Source of the DNA: DATDAH01 sp963725155
Lineage (GTDB): Bacteria; Actinomycetota; Acidimicrobiia; Acidimicrobiales; DATDAH01
Direction: 5' to 3'
DNA: 64,000 bases
Assembly (NCBI GenBank): GCA_963725155.1
Contig: CAVRXU010000008.1
Span: 62,001 to 126,000 of the forward strand
The notes beneath the pieces are model-generated. The model ran no database searches. It had not been told where the DNA came from and saw only the letters and a program-made list of their open reading frames with translations. Positions 52,187 through 62,915 of the stretch are shown piece by piece (position 1 is the first letter of the stretch; every line of letters begins with the position of its first letter). Position numbers and translations under genes: made by a program.

Positions 52187-53468
52187 GGTCGGGCTCGGGC
52201 TCGTCGGCCCCGTCGATGCGGTAGCCCGCCAGCCGGGACCGACCCTCCGCGTCGAGGCGGGCCCGGACCAGGATCCCGCCCTCCCCCGGCTCTTCGACCA
52301 GGACCTCACCCAAGCGGTGGGCGGCGGCGAGGACGTCACCCCGGTCGAAGGGGACGAGCAGCTCGACGGTCTGGTCCCCGGCGTGGAGTCGGTCGGCGAC
52401 GGCCCGCAGGAGGTCCTCCATGCCGGTCCCCGACCGGGCCGAGATGGCCACCGAGCCGGGATGGGCCGCGGCCAGCGTCTCGGCCGGGCCCTGGTCGGCC
52501 TTGTTGAACGCCAGGATCTCCGGGATCGCTCCGGCCCCGATCTCCTCCAGGACGACCCGGACGGCGTCGATCTGGCCGAGAGGGTCGGCCGCGGTCGCGT
52601 CGACGAGGTGGACCACGATGTCGGCCTCGGCAACCAGCTCGAGGGTGGCCTTGAAGGCCTCCACCACCTGGTGGGGCAACTTGCGCACGAAGCCGACCGT
52701 GTCGGTGAGGAGCAACGCACTCCCGCCGGGCAGCTCCAGGCGCCGGGTCGTGGGATCCAGGGTGGCGAACAGCCGGTCCTCGACCAGGACTCCGGCGTCG
52801 GTCAGGTGGTTGAGCAGCGTCGACTTGCCCGCGTTCGTGTAGCCGACCAGCGCCACTTGGGGGATGCGGGAGCGGTGCCGGGCCTTGTGCTTGGTGTCCC
52901 GCTGACGGCGGACGTCGCGGAGCTGGCGCTCCAGGTGGGTGATGTTGCGCTGGATGCGCCGGCGGTCGATCTCGAACTGGGTCTCGCCCGGGCCCCGGCG
53001 GGTGCCGATCCCACCGGCCTGCTGGGAGAGCCGGGCCCCGCTCCCCCGCAGCCGGGGCAGCCGGTAGCGGTACTGGGCCAGTTGGACCTGAGCCTTGCCC
53101 TCGAGGCTGGAGGCGTTCTGGGCGAAGATGTCCAGGATCACCGCCGTGCGGTCGATGGCCGTCCGCCCGAGCAGCTTCTCGAGGTTGAACTGCTGAGCCG
53201 GGGTCAGCTCGTCGTCGAAGACCACCGTGTCGCAGTCCGTCGCCAGGGCGACCTCGCGCAGCTCCTCGGCCTTGCCCTTGCCGATGTAGTACTTGGGATC
53301 GGGCGCCGCCCGCTGCTGGACGACACGGGCCGCGGTGTCGGCCCCGGCCGTGTCGACGAGGAGCTCCAGCTCGTCCATCGACGCCTCGGTGTCTTCGGCC
53401 GTGTCCGGTGGTGTGGTCATGCCCACCAGGACGATCTTCTCCCGGAACGACCGGTCGATCAGGGCCAC
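52179..53468 (-). CDS. hflX: GTPase HflX
   Basis: 429 residues. N-terminal HflX domain with GKAEELREVA and FDDELTPAQQFNLEK, then LRGSGARLSQQAGGIGTRRGPGE, an HflX hallmark. G-domain: G1 GYTNAGKSTLLN, G3 DTVGFVRKLPHQ, G4 NKAD. HflX is a 50S-binding GTPase that rescues or splits ribosomes under stress. In the usual actinobacterial order it follows dapF. The start overlaps the dapF end by 10 bases. Confidence 0.95.
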   Translation of the reverse strand: MALIDRSFREKIVLVGMTTPPDTAEDTEASMDELELLVDTAGADTAARVVQQRAAPDPKYYIGKGKAEELREVALATDCDTVVFDDELTPAQQFNLEKLLGRTAIDRTAVILDIFAQNASSLEGKAQVQLAQYRYRLPRLRGSGARLSQQAGGIGTRRGPGETQFEIDRRRIQRNITHLERQLRDVRRQRDTKHKARHRSRIPQVALVGYTNAGKSTLLNHLTDAGVLVEDRLFATLDPTTRRLELPGGSALLLTDTVGFVRKLPHQVVEAFKATLELVAEADIVVHLVDATAADPLGQIDAVRVVLEEIGAGAIPEILAFNKADQGPAETLAAAHPGSVAISARSGTGMEDLLRAVADRLHAGDQTVELLVPFDRGDVLAAAHRLGEVLVEEPGEGGILVRARLDAEGRSRLAGYRIDGADEPEPDLD

Positions 53469-54250
53469 GGATACTCCACCCTGGCCACGGCCACGATCGG
53501 ACCGGCCAGCGACACGGTGTCCCCGAGCCCGACCCGGGCGATGCCACCCGGCATGCGCACCGTCACCTGGTCGCCCACCAGGCCCCAGTCCCGGGCCACC
53601 GCGGCGGCGGCGCAGGCCCCCGTGCCGCAGGCCTGGGTACGTCCGGCGCCTCGCTCGAACACGTCCATCACGAGCTCGTCCTGGCTGACCCGGATCATCT
53701 CGACGTTGATGCCACCGTCAACCGCCTCGTTGGCGGCTCGCCCCACCGCGTCGAGGTCGGGGGCGGTGTGTGGCTCCGGCGTCAGCAGGACGAGGTGGGG
53801 GTTCTCGATGCGGGCGAACGCAGCGTCGACCACGCCCGGGAGGAGCCACTCCGTCGCCTTGCCCTCGAGGTCGACGGGGCCCATGTCGGCCACCACCTCG
53901 TGGACGCCGGGCCGATCGGTGTCCGTCACCTCCAAGGCGTGGGTCGCCCGAGCCGTGGCCACCTTCACCGAGTTGCCGGTCGTGTCGGACAACACGAGGG
54001 CCTGGGCCAGGCAGCGCAGGCCGTTGCCCGACAGCTCGGCCTCGCTGCCGTCGGAGTTCCAGAGCTCCATGCGCACGTCGGCGCCGTCGGGATCGGGGCG
54101 AGCTCGAATCAGGCCGTCGGCGCCGATGCCCGTGGTCCGGTCGCAGACGGCCCGCGCCAGGTCCCCGTCCACGTCGAGGGTGGCGGAGAGGTCCAGGAGC
54201 ACGAGGAAGTCGTTACCCAGGCCGTGGTGCTTGGTGAGCGGGAGGTGCAT
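53459..54250 (-). CDS. dapF: Diaminopimelate epimerase
   Basis: 263 residues from ATG 54250 (MHLPLTKHHGLGNDF). Two catalytic cysteines are visible: SGNGLRCLAQA and QACGTGACAAAA. It interconverts LL- and meso-DAP. Meso-DAP then enters peptidoglycan and lysine. Preceded by miaA and followed by hflX. Confidence 0.95.
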   Translation of the reverse strand: MHLPLTKHHGLGNDFLVLLDLSATLDVDGDLARAVCDRTTGIGADGLIRARPDPDGADVRMELWNSDGSEAELSGNGLRCLAQALVLSDTTGNSVKVATARATHALEVTDTDRPGVHEVVADMGPVDLEGKATEWLLPGVVDAAFARIENPHLVLLTPEPHTAPDLDAVGRAANEAVDGGINVEMIRVSQDELVMDVFERGAGRTQACGTGACAAAAVARDWGLVGDQVTVRMPGGIARVGLGDTVSLAGPIVAVARVEYPWP

Positions 54251-54284
54251 GGTCACCACGTCACACCGTCGTCGCTCCGCAACG

Positions 54285-55196
54285 TCATGAACTCCAGTCT
54301 CTCAGCAGAAGGTTCTTGACCGCGAGTGGGTTCTCGGGATGACCGACCCACTGGATGCGCGGGTCGCGTCGGAACCAGGAGCGTTGCCGGCGGGCGAAGC
54401 GGGTCGTGCGGTTGACGGCGGCGGTGAGGGCGTCGTCCAGCGGGACACCGGCCTCGACGTGGCTGATGAGCTGGCGGTAGCCCAGGGCCTGGCGAGCCGT
54501 GCGGGAGAGCCCGGCGGGCCGGGCCAGGAGCGCCCGGACCTCGTCGACGAACCCTGCGGCCACCTGGCGCTGGTAGCGAGCCCGGATGCGGGCGGCCACC
54601 ACCTCCCGGGGCAGCCACAGGCCGACCAGCGCGAACGGGGTCGGCGGATGCTCCGCCAGGCCGGGGCCGTTGGCCGAGAAGGGCTGCCCGCTGCCGATCG
54701 TGACCTCCAGGGCCCGGACGACCCGCCGCCGGTTGGTCGGCTCCATGCGGGACGCGCCCACGGGGTCGAGCTCGGCCAGGCGGGCGTGGAGAGCCTCGGT
54801 GTCGGGCTCGGCCTCCAGCTCGGCTCGGACCTCGGGGTAGGGCGGCGGCAGGGTCAGATCGTCGACCACCGCCCGCAGATAGAGGGCCGTCCCGCCGACC
54901 AGGAGGGCCCGGTGGCCCCGGTCCTCGATCTCGGACACGGCGGCGGCCATGGCCGCCTGGAACTCGGAGAGGGTGAAGTCGTGGTCGGGGTCGGCCAGGT
55001 CGAGCAGGTGGTACGGGACCTCGGCCCGCTCGGCCGCGCTGGGCTTGGCCGTCCCGATGTCCATGCCCCGGTACACCTGCATGGAGTCCACCGAGCAGAT
55101 CTCGATGTCACCGGCTTCCTGGGCCACGGCGTGGGCCACAGCCGACTTGCCCGAAGCAGTGGTCCCGACCAGGGCCAGGTGCTGGACGGGGCTCAG
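54285..55196 (-). CDS. miaA: tRNA dimethylallyltransferase MiaA; probable CTG start
   Basis: About 303 residues. The P-loop GTTASGKSAVAHAVAQ must be included, but the first conventional start (GTG 55139) falls after it. The only in-frame candidates between the P-loop and the miaB stop are CTG codons. CTG 55196 overlaps the miaB stop and gives the typical length. Further motifs are SVDSMQVYRGMDIGTAKPS, LLVGGTALYLRAV and NRTTRFARRQRSWFRRD. It adds dimethylallyl to A37 of tRNAs reading UNN codons. MiaB completes the modification. Confidence 0.92.
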   Translation of the reverse strand: MSPVQHLALVGTTASGKSAVAHAVAQEAGDIEICSVDSMQVYRGMDIGTAKPSAAERAEVPYHLLDLADPDHDFTLSEFQAAMAAAVSEIEDRGHRALLVGGTALYLRAVVDDLTLPPPYPEVRAELEAEPDTEALHARLAELDPVGASRMEPTNRRRVVRALEVTIGSGQPFSANGPGLAEHPPTPFALVGLWLPREVVAARIRARYQRQVAAGFVDEVRALLARPAGLSRTARQALGYRQLISHVEAGVPLDDALTAAVNRTTRFARRQRSWFRRDPRIQWVGHPENPLAVKNLLLRDWSS

Positions 55197-56578
55197 CCCG
55201 CGACCACCGGGATGCGGAGACGATGACGGGGCTGGGCGATCACGCCGAGCAGGTCGCCCCGAAGGTGGTGGGCACCGGCCCCGGTGATGTGGACCTCGGC
55301 CACGGCGCCGGGGCGCAGGCCGCCCTCGACGGCGAAGTGGACGAGCTTGTTCTGGCGCGTGCGACCGGAGGTCAGTGTCGGGTCCCGGCGGCCCGGGCCC
55401 TCGACCACCACCTCCTCGGTCCGACCGACCCGGGCGGCGTGCTGGGCCGAGGCCGAGCGCTCGATCACGACCCGCAGGCGCTCGAAGCGGTCGCCGACGA
55501 CATCGGGGTCCACGAAGTCGTCGACCCGCTCGGCGGCCTCGGTGCCCGGCCGGGGCGAGTAGATGAAGGTGTACGCGCTGTCGTACTCGGCCTCGGCCGC
55601 CACTGCGAGGGTGCGTTCGAAGTCGGCCTCCGTCTCGCCGGGGAAGCCCACGATGATGTCCGTGGTCACCGACAGGTCGGCCACCGCATCACGGGCCGCG
55701 GCCAGCTTCTGCAGGTAGCGCTCGCCGGTGTAGCCCCTGTGCATGGCGGCCAGGACGCGGTCGCTGCCCGACTGGAGGGGTAGGTGGAGGTGCTCACAGA
55801 CCGTGGGCACCTCGGCCATGGCCGCGATCGTCTCGGGTCGCAGGTCCTTGGGGTGGGGGCTGGTGTAACGGACCCGTCGGATGCCCTCGATGGCCCCGAC
55901 CTCCCGGAGGAGCTCGGCGAACAACGGGCGGCGCTTGGTGATGTCCCGGCCGTAGGAGTTGACGTTCTGGCCGAGGAGGGTGACCTCGACCACCCCCTGG
56001 TCGACCAGCATCCGGACCTCGTCGACGATGGTGTCGAAGGGCCGGCTGATCTCCGGACCCCGCACCGCGGGGACGATGCAGAAGGCGCAGGAGTTGTCGC
56101 ACCCGATCTGGATGGTGACCCAGGCCGAGTGCTGGCTCTCGCGGCTGGCGGGCAGCACGGAGGGGAAGGCGTGGGCGTCCTCGAGGACGGTGGCCTCGAG
56201 GATCTCCACGATCGGGCCCTGCTCCCGGGCCTGGGTGAGCAGGTCGGCGGCCCGGTGCACGTTGTGGGTGCCGAAGACGACGTCGACGTGAGGGGCCCGC
56301 TGGCGGATGGTGTCCCGGTCCTTCTGGGCCAGGCAGCCGGCGACGGCGATCTGGAGGTCAGGCCGTTCGTCCTTCAGCGCCTTGAGGTGGCCGAGGTGGC
56401 CGTAGAGCTTGTTGTCGGCGTTCTCCCGGATGCAGCAGGTGTTGAGCACGATGACATCGGCGTCGTCGACGTCGTCGGCCGGGACCATGCCGTCGCCCTC
56501 CAGCAACCCGGCGATGCGTTCGGAGTCGTGCTCGTTCATCTGGCACCCAAAGGTGCGCACGACATACCGCTGGGCCAC
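55193..56578 (-). CDS. miaB: tRNA-2-methylthio-N6-dimethylallyladenosine synthase MiaB
   Basis: 461 residues. MTTase family: N-terminal domain cluster ligands in TFGCQMNEHD, VLNTCCIRENAD and VAGCLAQKD. Radical SAM motif GCDNSCAFCIVPAVRGPE. C-terminal TRAM region. It transfers a methylthio group to i6A37 made by MiaA. Coupled to miaA. About 190 bases separate it from recA upstream, and no recX gene is between them. Confidence 0.95.
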   Translation of the reverse strand: MAQRYVVRTFGCQMNEHDSERIAGLLEGDGMVPADDVDDADVIVLNTCCIRENADNKLYGHLGHLKALKDERPDLQIAVAGCLAQKDRDTIRQRAPHVDVVFGTHNVHRAADLLTQAREQGPIVEILEATVLEDAHAFPSVLPASRESQHSAWVTIQIGCDNSCAFCIVPAVRGPEISRPFDTIVDEVRMLVDQGVVEVTLLGQNVNSYGRDITKRRPLFAELLREVGAIEGIRRVRYTSPHPKDLRPETIAAMAEVPTVCEHLHLPLQSGSDRVLAAMHRGYTGERYLQKLAAARDAVADLSVTTDIIVGFPGETEADFERTLAVAAEAEYDSAYTFIYSPRPGTEAAERVDDFVDPDVVGDRFERLRVVIERSASAQHAARVGRTEEVVVEGPGRRDPTLTSGRTRQNKLVHFAVEGGLRPGAVAEVHITGAGAHHLRGDLLGVIAQPRHRLRIPVVAG

Positions 56579-56772
56579 CGGATCAGCCTAGGGAGGAGCA
56601 GGCGTGCTCGGCTGGTCGTCCGGGGTCTCCAGGGGCCTCCAGGCGAGGAACCCGCACCGCCGCCGCCATCGCTTCGCCCTGAGACGCCCATCGACCCGGG
56701 ACGCGCCGCGGCCGCCGTCCGGGGGGATGGAACGGCGGCCGCGTGGTGCTGCCCGGCGGGTCAGCGAACGGA

Positions 56773-59148
<2,376 letters not shown>

Positions 59149-59288
59149 GGTGGTTCCTTTCATCGGGGTGGCTTGACTGATGGTCAACCTACGAAGGGGG
59201 TGTGACACTCATCCCGGGAACCCCGTGGACCTCACCGGGGTTGTAGAGCATGACTGCACATCCAGTGCGAACGACAGGAATGTAGTTC

Positions 59289-59302
59289 CGAACGACTGTT
59301 CG
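59289..59302. promoter_or_regulatory. LexA box between recA and msrB
   Basis: CGAACGACTGTTCG, identical to one of the boxes at lexA. It lies 140 bases upstream of the recA start and 29 bases before the msrB start. It should control recA and, given its closeness, may also affect msrB. Confidence 0.88.
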
Positions 59303-59331
59303 ATCAAGTCTTTCTCGAGAAAAGGACGACC

Positions 59332-59769
59332 ATGAGCGAGCCCACCCTCACCGACGCCGAGTACCGGGAGAAGTTGACGCCGGAGCAGTACCACGTCGCC
59401 CGCCAGGGCGGCACCGAGCGGGCCTTCACCGGCATCTACTGGGACGAGCACGACGACGGCGTCTACCGCTGCATCTGCTGTGACGCCCCCCTGTTCTCCT
59501 CCGGCACCAAGTTCGAGTCCGGCTCCGGCTGGCCCAGCTTCTACGAGGCCCTCGACCCCGATGCCGTCGAGTTGATAAGTGACCGCAGCCTCTTCATGAC
59601 CCGCACCGAGGTCCGGTGCGCCAACTGCGATGCCCATCTGGGCCACGTCTTCGACGACGGCCCGGCGCCCACCGGCCAGCGCTTCTGCATGAACTCGGCG
59701 TCCCTCCGCCTCGACCGCGACGCCGCGGCCGACGAGGACGACGCCGAGGACGAGGCCGCCGAGGCCTGA
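59332..59769 (+). CDS. msrB: Peptide-methionine (R)-S-oxide reductase
   Basis: 145 residues, AAAGGA eight bases before ATG. Zinc ligands in CICCDAP and CANCDAH, substrate region FESGSGWPSFYEAL, catalytic Cys in RFCMNSASLRLD. It reduces Met-R-sulfoxide in proteins. The C-terminus carries an extra ~20-residue acidic tail (DAAADEDDAEDEAAEA). It starts right after a LexA box and is divergent from recA. Confidence 0.95.
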   Translation: MSEPTLTDAEYREKLTPEQYHVARQGGTERAFTGIYWDEHDDGVYRCICCDAPLFSSGTKFESGSGWPSFYEALDPDAVELISDRSLFMTRTEVRCANCDAHLGHVFDDGPAPTGQRFCMNSASLRLDRDAAADEDDAEDEAAEA

Positions 59770-59825
59770 TCGAGGGCCGGGGCGGCCCCGCACCGGGGCC
59801 GCCGCCAGCGCACTAGCTTGCGCTG

Positions 59826-60818
59826 ATGGCCTCCACGCCCTGCGCCAACTGCGGCGCCCCCGTCCCGGCCGGAACGGCGTCCTGCGCCGGCTGCGGCGCA
59901 CCGAGTACCGCGACCGCGGTGATCCCGGTCGCGCCACCGCCGCCGCCCGGCGCGCCGGCAGGTCAACAGCCCGGCTTCCCCGCTGCACCCGCGCCCGCCG
60001 CGCCACCACCACCCGGCGCCCCCGCTGCACCCGCGCCCGCCGCGCCACCACCACCCGGCGCCCCCGCGCACCCGCGCCCGCCGCACCACCACCACCCGGC
60101 GCCCCCGGCGCACCCGCGCCCGCCGCGCCACCGCCACCCGGCGCCACCCGCGCCCGCCGCGCCACCACCACCCGGCGCACCCGTGGCTCAGCAGCCCGGC
60201 TTCGCGGCCGCAGCCGTGGCGGCCGCACCACCGCCACCCGGTGCCCCCGCGTACCAACAGCCCGCCTACCAGCAGCCCGCCTTCCAGCAGTCCGGTACTG
60301 CGGGGGCGACCGAGCGCCCACCCGCGTCCGGTCGCAACAAGGCCGCCGGGGTGCTCGCCCTCATCGGCGTGGCGCTGGTCGTCATCGGGACCTTCCTCCC
60401 CATCGTGGAGTACGACCTGGGCAGCCTCGGTGCCGGGATCGGGGACTCCGTCAACGGGTGGAGCGACGCCATCAACGACGGCCCGATCCACGTCGTCGTG
60501 GGCCTGGTCCCGCTGGTGATGGGGATCCTCGCCTTGCTGAACCGGGCTCGGGTCGCGGTGAAGGTCCTGCTGATCGTGTCCGCCGTGATCGGGTTCTTCT
60601 GGGTCTTCGTCCGGTTCGCCGACATCTCCGGCTCGCTGGAGGAGGGCGACGCCAGCGCCTTCGTCGCCGAAGTGGCAGATCCGGGCGTCGGGCTGTACGT
60701 CATCGCCGCCGGCTGGGTGCTCGTCTTCGTGGCCGGCATCGTGGCCACGGCCGCCAAGCCCCGCCCCGTGCCCGCCGCGCCCTACGCCCAGGCCTATCCA
60801 CCTCCCCCCGGCGCCTGA
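59826..60818 (+). CDS. Zinc-ribbon, Pro-rich membrane protein
   Basis: 330 residues. N-terminal double zinc knuckle (CANCGAP...CAGCGAP). Next comes a ~120-residue Pro/Ala repeat region built on the unit AAPAPAAPPPPGAP, part of which reads in another frame as HPRPPHHHHPAPP. Four transmembrane segments follow between ~178 and ~315 (VLALIGVALVVIGTFLPIV and others), and a PYAQAYPPPPGA end. A membrane protein of unknown function with a cytosolic zinc ribbon. I would not assign a role. Confidence 0.8.
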   Translation: MASTPCANCGAPVPAGTASCAGCGAPSTATAVIPVAPPPPPGAPAGQQPGFPAAPAPAAPPPPGAPAAPAPAAPPPPGAPAHPRPPHHHHPAPPAHPRPPRHRHPAPPAPAAPPPPGAPVAQQPGFAAAAVAAAPPPPGAPAYQQPAYQQPAFQQSGTAGATERPPASGRNKAAGVLALIGVALVVIGTFLPIVEYDLGSLGAGIGDSVNGWSDAINDGPIHVVVGLVPLVMGILALLNRARVAVKVLLIVSAVIGFFWVFVRFADISGSLEEGDASAFVAEVADPGVGLYVIAAGWVLVFVAGIVATAAKPRPVPAAPYAQAYPPPPGA

Positions 60819-60863
60819 CCGGCCCGTTGGGTTCGCCTGGGTTCGCCTCGGGTACGGTGCGGC

Positions 60864-61115
60864 GTGACAACACCTCGCACCCGCCGTCTGCTCGCCCTCG
60901 TCCTGGTCGTTCTCTTGAGCATTGCCGGCCTGTCTGCCTGCAGCGACGACTCCGACGACTCAGGGGGCAACGGCGACATCAGCGACGACGTCTCCTCCGA
61001 CATCAGTGACGACCTCAGCGACGCCAGCGACGACGTCTCCTCCGACATCAGTGACGACCTCAGCGACGCCAGCGACGATCTCTCCTCCGACCTGAGCGAC
61101 GACCTCAGCTCCTAG
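60864..61115 (+). CDS. Short acidic repeat lipoprotein
   Basis: 83 residues. Signal peptide with lipobox (LSIAGLSAC), then a 55-residue tail made almost entirely of Ser and Asp with a repeated unit DVSSDISDDLSDASD. Extremely acidic, expected disordered, could bind calcium or cations at the cell surface. No family recognised. The tail is encoded by near-identical 48-base repeats (from about 60978 and 61026), so its length may vary. Confidence 0.65.
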   Translation: MTTPRTRRLLALVLVVLLSIAGLSACSDDSDDSGGNGDISDDVSSDISDDLSDASDDVSSDISDDLSDASDDLSSDLSDDLSS

Positions 61116-61154
61116 GTCGCAACACCCGCGGTTCTGTGCCTCGGGGTCGGTCCG

Positions 61155-61652
61155 TCAGCCGGTGAGCGGGAGAGTGGCCACCGTCTCGTAGCGCGCCGCA
61201 TCGCCGCCCAACGAGCTGGACACCAGATGGACGGCGTGGACCGCGAAACGGGCCGAGAAGGGCTGACCCAGGACGCCCTCGGACGGCTCGCCCGCCATCC
61301 GGGCCAGGGTGAGGTGGCCGAGGAACGGCCGGCCCTCAGGCGGACGACCCAGGTCTCGGGTGGCGGCAACCACGCCGTCGGCCAGAGTGTCCAGCCCGGC
61401 CACCGGCAGGTGGAGCACCCCCTCCCCCAGCAGCTCCGTGGCCGGACCGACCACGGCCTGTACGGGTGGGTGCCGTAGAGCGGCCAGCGCTCTCGTCACC
61501 TCGTCGATGTCAGCCGACCCCAGGAACCGGAGCGTCACGTGCCACTGGTCCCGCCGGGTCCAACGACCGCCGTCTTCGACGGGCCGGCGCAGCGCCTCGA
61601 TGCCGTCCAACACCTCGGCAGGCGGCCAGACGGCGACGAACAGGCGGTTCAC
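61155..61652 (-). CDS. thpR: RNA 2',3'-cyclic phosphodiesterase
   Basis: 165 residues. 2H phosphoesterase with HVTLRFLG and HLTLARMAG, the two HxTx motifs. It hydrolyses 2',3'-cyclic phosphates in RNA ends to 2'-phosphates. Its ATG overlaps the cinA stop (ATGA). In actinobacteria this gene commonly follows cinA and precedes recA; here three opposite-strand genes lie between. Confidence 0.92.
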   Translation of the reverse strand: MNRLFVAVWPPAEVLDGIEALRRPVEDGGRWTRRDQWHVTLRFLGSADIDEVTRALAALRHPPVQAVVGPATELLGEGVLHLPVAGLDTLADGVVAATRDLGRPPEGRPFLGHLTLARMAGEPSEGVLGQPFSARFAVHAVHLVSSSLGGDAARYETVATLPLTG

Positions 61653-62881
61653 GCCAGGAGGCGACGCCGCAGCAGGTCGAGGAGGGTGATCGTGGCGAAG
61701 TCGCGAACCCGACGGCGGTCACCCGGCAACTGGAGCCGTACCGCGTCGACGTCGTCACCGATGGCCCACCCGCAGAAGACGGTGCCCACGGGCTGGCCCT
61801 CCTGCTCCTCGGGCCCAGCCACGCCGGTGACGCCGAGGCCGACATCGGCCCCGAGCAGCTTGCGCACGCCGTCGGCCATCGCCTTCGCCGCCTCCAGGGT
61901 CACCACGGGGCCTTGGGGCACGTCCAGCAGGTCGTACTTGACCTCCGAGAAGTACGACACGACACCGCCCTTGAGGACGTCGGAGGTGCCCGGGACGTCG
62001 GTCAGCCGTGCGGTGACCAGCCCGCCCGTCACCGACTCGGCCACCGCCAAGGTGAGGCCTCGCTCCCGCAGCAGCCCCAGCACCACGGTCTCCATCGACT
62101 CGTCCTCGGCGCTGAACGTCCAGTCGCCCAGGATCGGCGCCAGCACCGCCACTTCCGCGTCGAGGATCGACTCGGCCGCGGCGTCGTCGTCGGCCTTGGC
62201 CGTGATCCTGACCTTCAGGCCCTCGATGCCGCTGGCCAGGAAGGCGATGGTCGGATTGCCCAGCGCGTCGAGCTCGACGATGCGGTCGGCCAGGATCTCG
62301 GCGATGCCCGACTCGGAGTGGCCCCACGTCCGCAGCGTGCGGCTGCGGATCACGGACTGGACACCGGCCCGCCGGGCCAGGTCCGGCAACACCGAGCCCT
62401 CCACCATCTCCTTCATCTCGTAGGGGACGCCGGGGACGGCGTAGATGACCTTGTCGCCCAGCGGGCAGATCAGCCCGGGCGCGGTGCCGGGTTGCTGGGC
62501 CATGACCGTGGCCCCCTCGGGCACATCGGCCTGACGCAGGTTGTTGGCCGGCATGTCCCGGCCCCGGGAGCCGAACATGGACCGGATCTTCGCCTCGATG
62601 GCGTCGTCCCGGACCAGCGCCACGCCCATGACCTCGGCGATCACGTCCCGGGTGATGTCGTCCTGGGTGGGACCGAGGCCGCCGCACACGATCACCGCGT
62701 CGGCCCGCGCGACCGCCTCCCGCAGGGCGGTGCGGATGCGGGCCGGGTTGTCCCCGACCTTGGCCTGGTAGACGCAGTCGATCCCGGTGAGCGCCAGCTG
62801 CTCACCGATCCAGCTCGAGTTCGTGTCGACGACCTGGCCGAGGAGCAGCTCGGTCCCGATCGCCAGGACTTCACAGTTCAC
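61649..62881 (-). CDS. cinA: CinA family nicotinamide mononucleotide deamidase/MoCF-like protein
   Basis: 410 residues from GTG 62881. The upstream extension overlaps pgsA and is not conserved. N-terminal MoCF-type domain: EVLAIGTELLLGQVVDTNSS, VIVCGGLGPTQDDITRDVIAE. C-terminal CinA domain: LAVAESVTGGLVTARLTDVPG, GVTGVAGPEEQEGQPVGTVF, the NMN deamidase part. Acts in NAD recycling, with an older link to competence. Located between pgsA and thpR in the usual actinobacterial cluster. Confidence 0.93.
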   Translation of the reverse strand: MNCEVLAIGTELLLGQVVDTNSSWIGEQLALTGIDCVYQAKVGDNPARIRTALREAVARADAVIVCGGLGPTQDDITRDVIAEVMGVALVRDDAIEAKIRSMFGSRGRDMPANNLRQADVPEGATVMAQQPGTAPGLICPLGDKVIYAVPGVPYEMKEMVEGSVLPDLARRAGVQSVIRSRTLRTWGHSESGIAEILADRIVELDALGNPTIAFLASGIEGLKVRITAKADDDAAAESILDAEVAVLAPILGDWTFSAEDESMETVVLGLLRERGLTLAVAESVTGGLVTARLTDVPGTSDVLKGGVVSYFSEVKYDLLDVPQGPVVTLEAAKAMADGVRKLLGADVGLGVTGVAGPEEQEGQPVGTVFCGWAIGDDVDAVRLQLPGDRRRVRDFATITLLDLLRRRLLA

Positions 62882-62915
62882 CCCGTGCCCGTTCCTTCCG
62901 CCTGTCGCCCTCGGG

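Noticed and set aside
54285..55139. miaA starting at GTG 55139
   Set aside because: This would remove the ATP-binding P-loop, which is essential.
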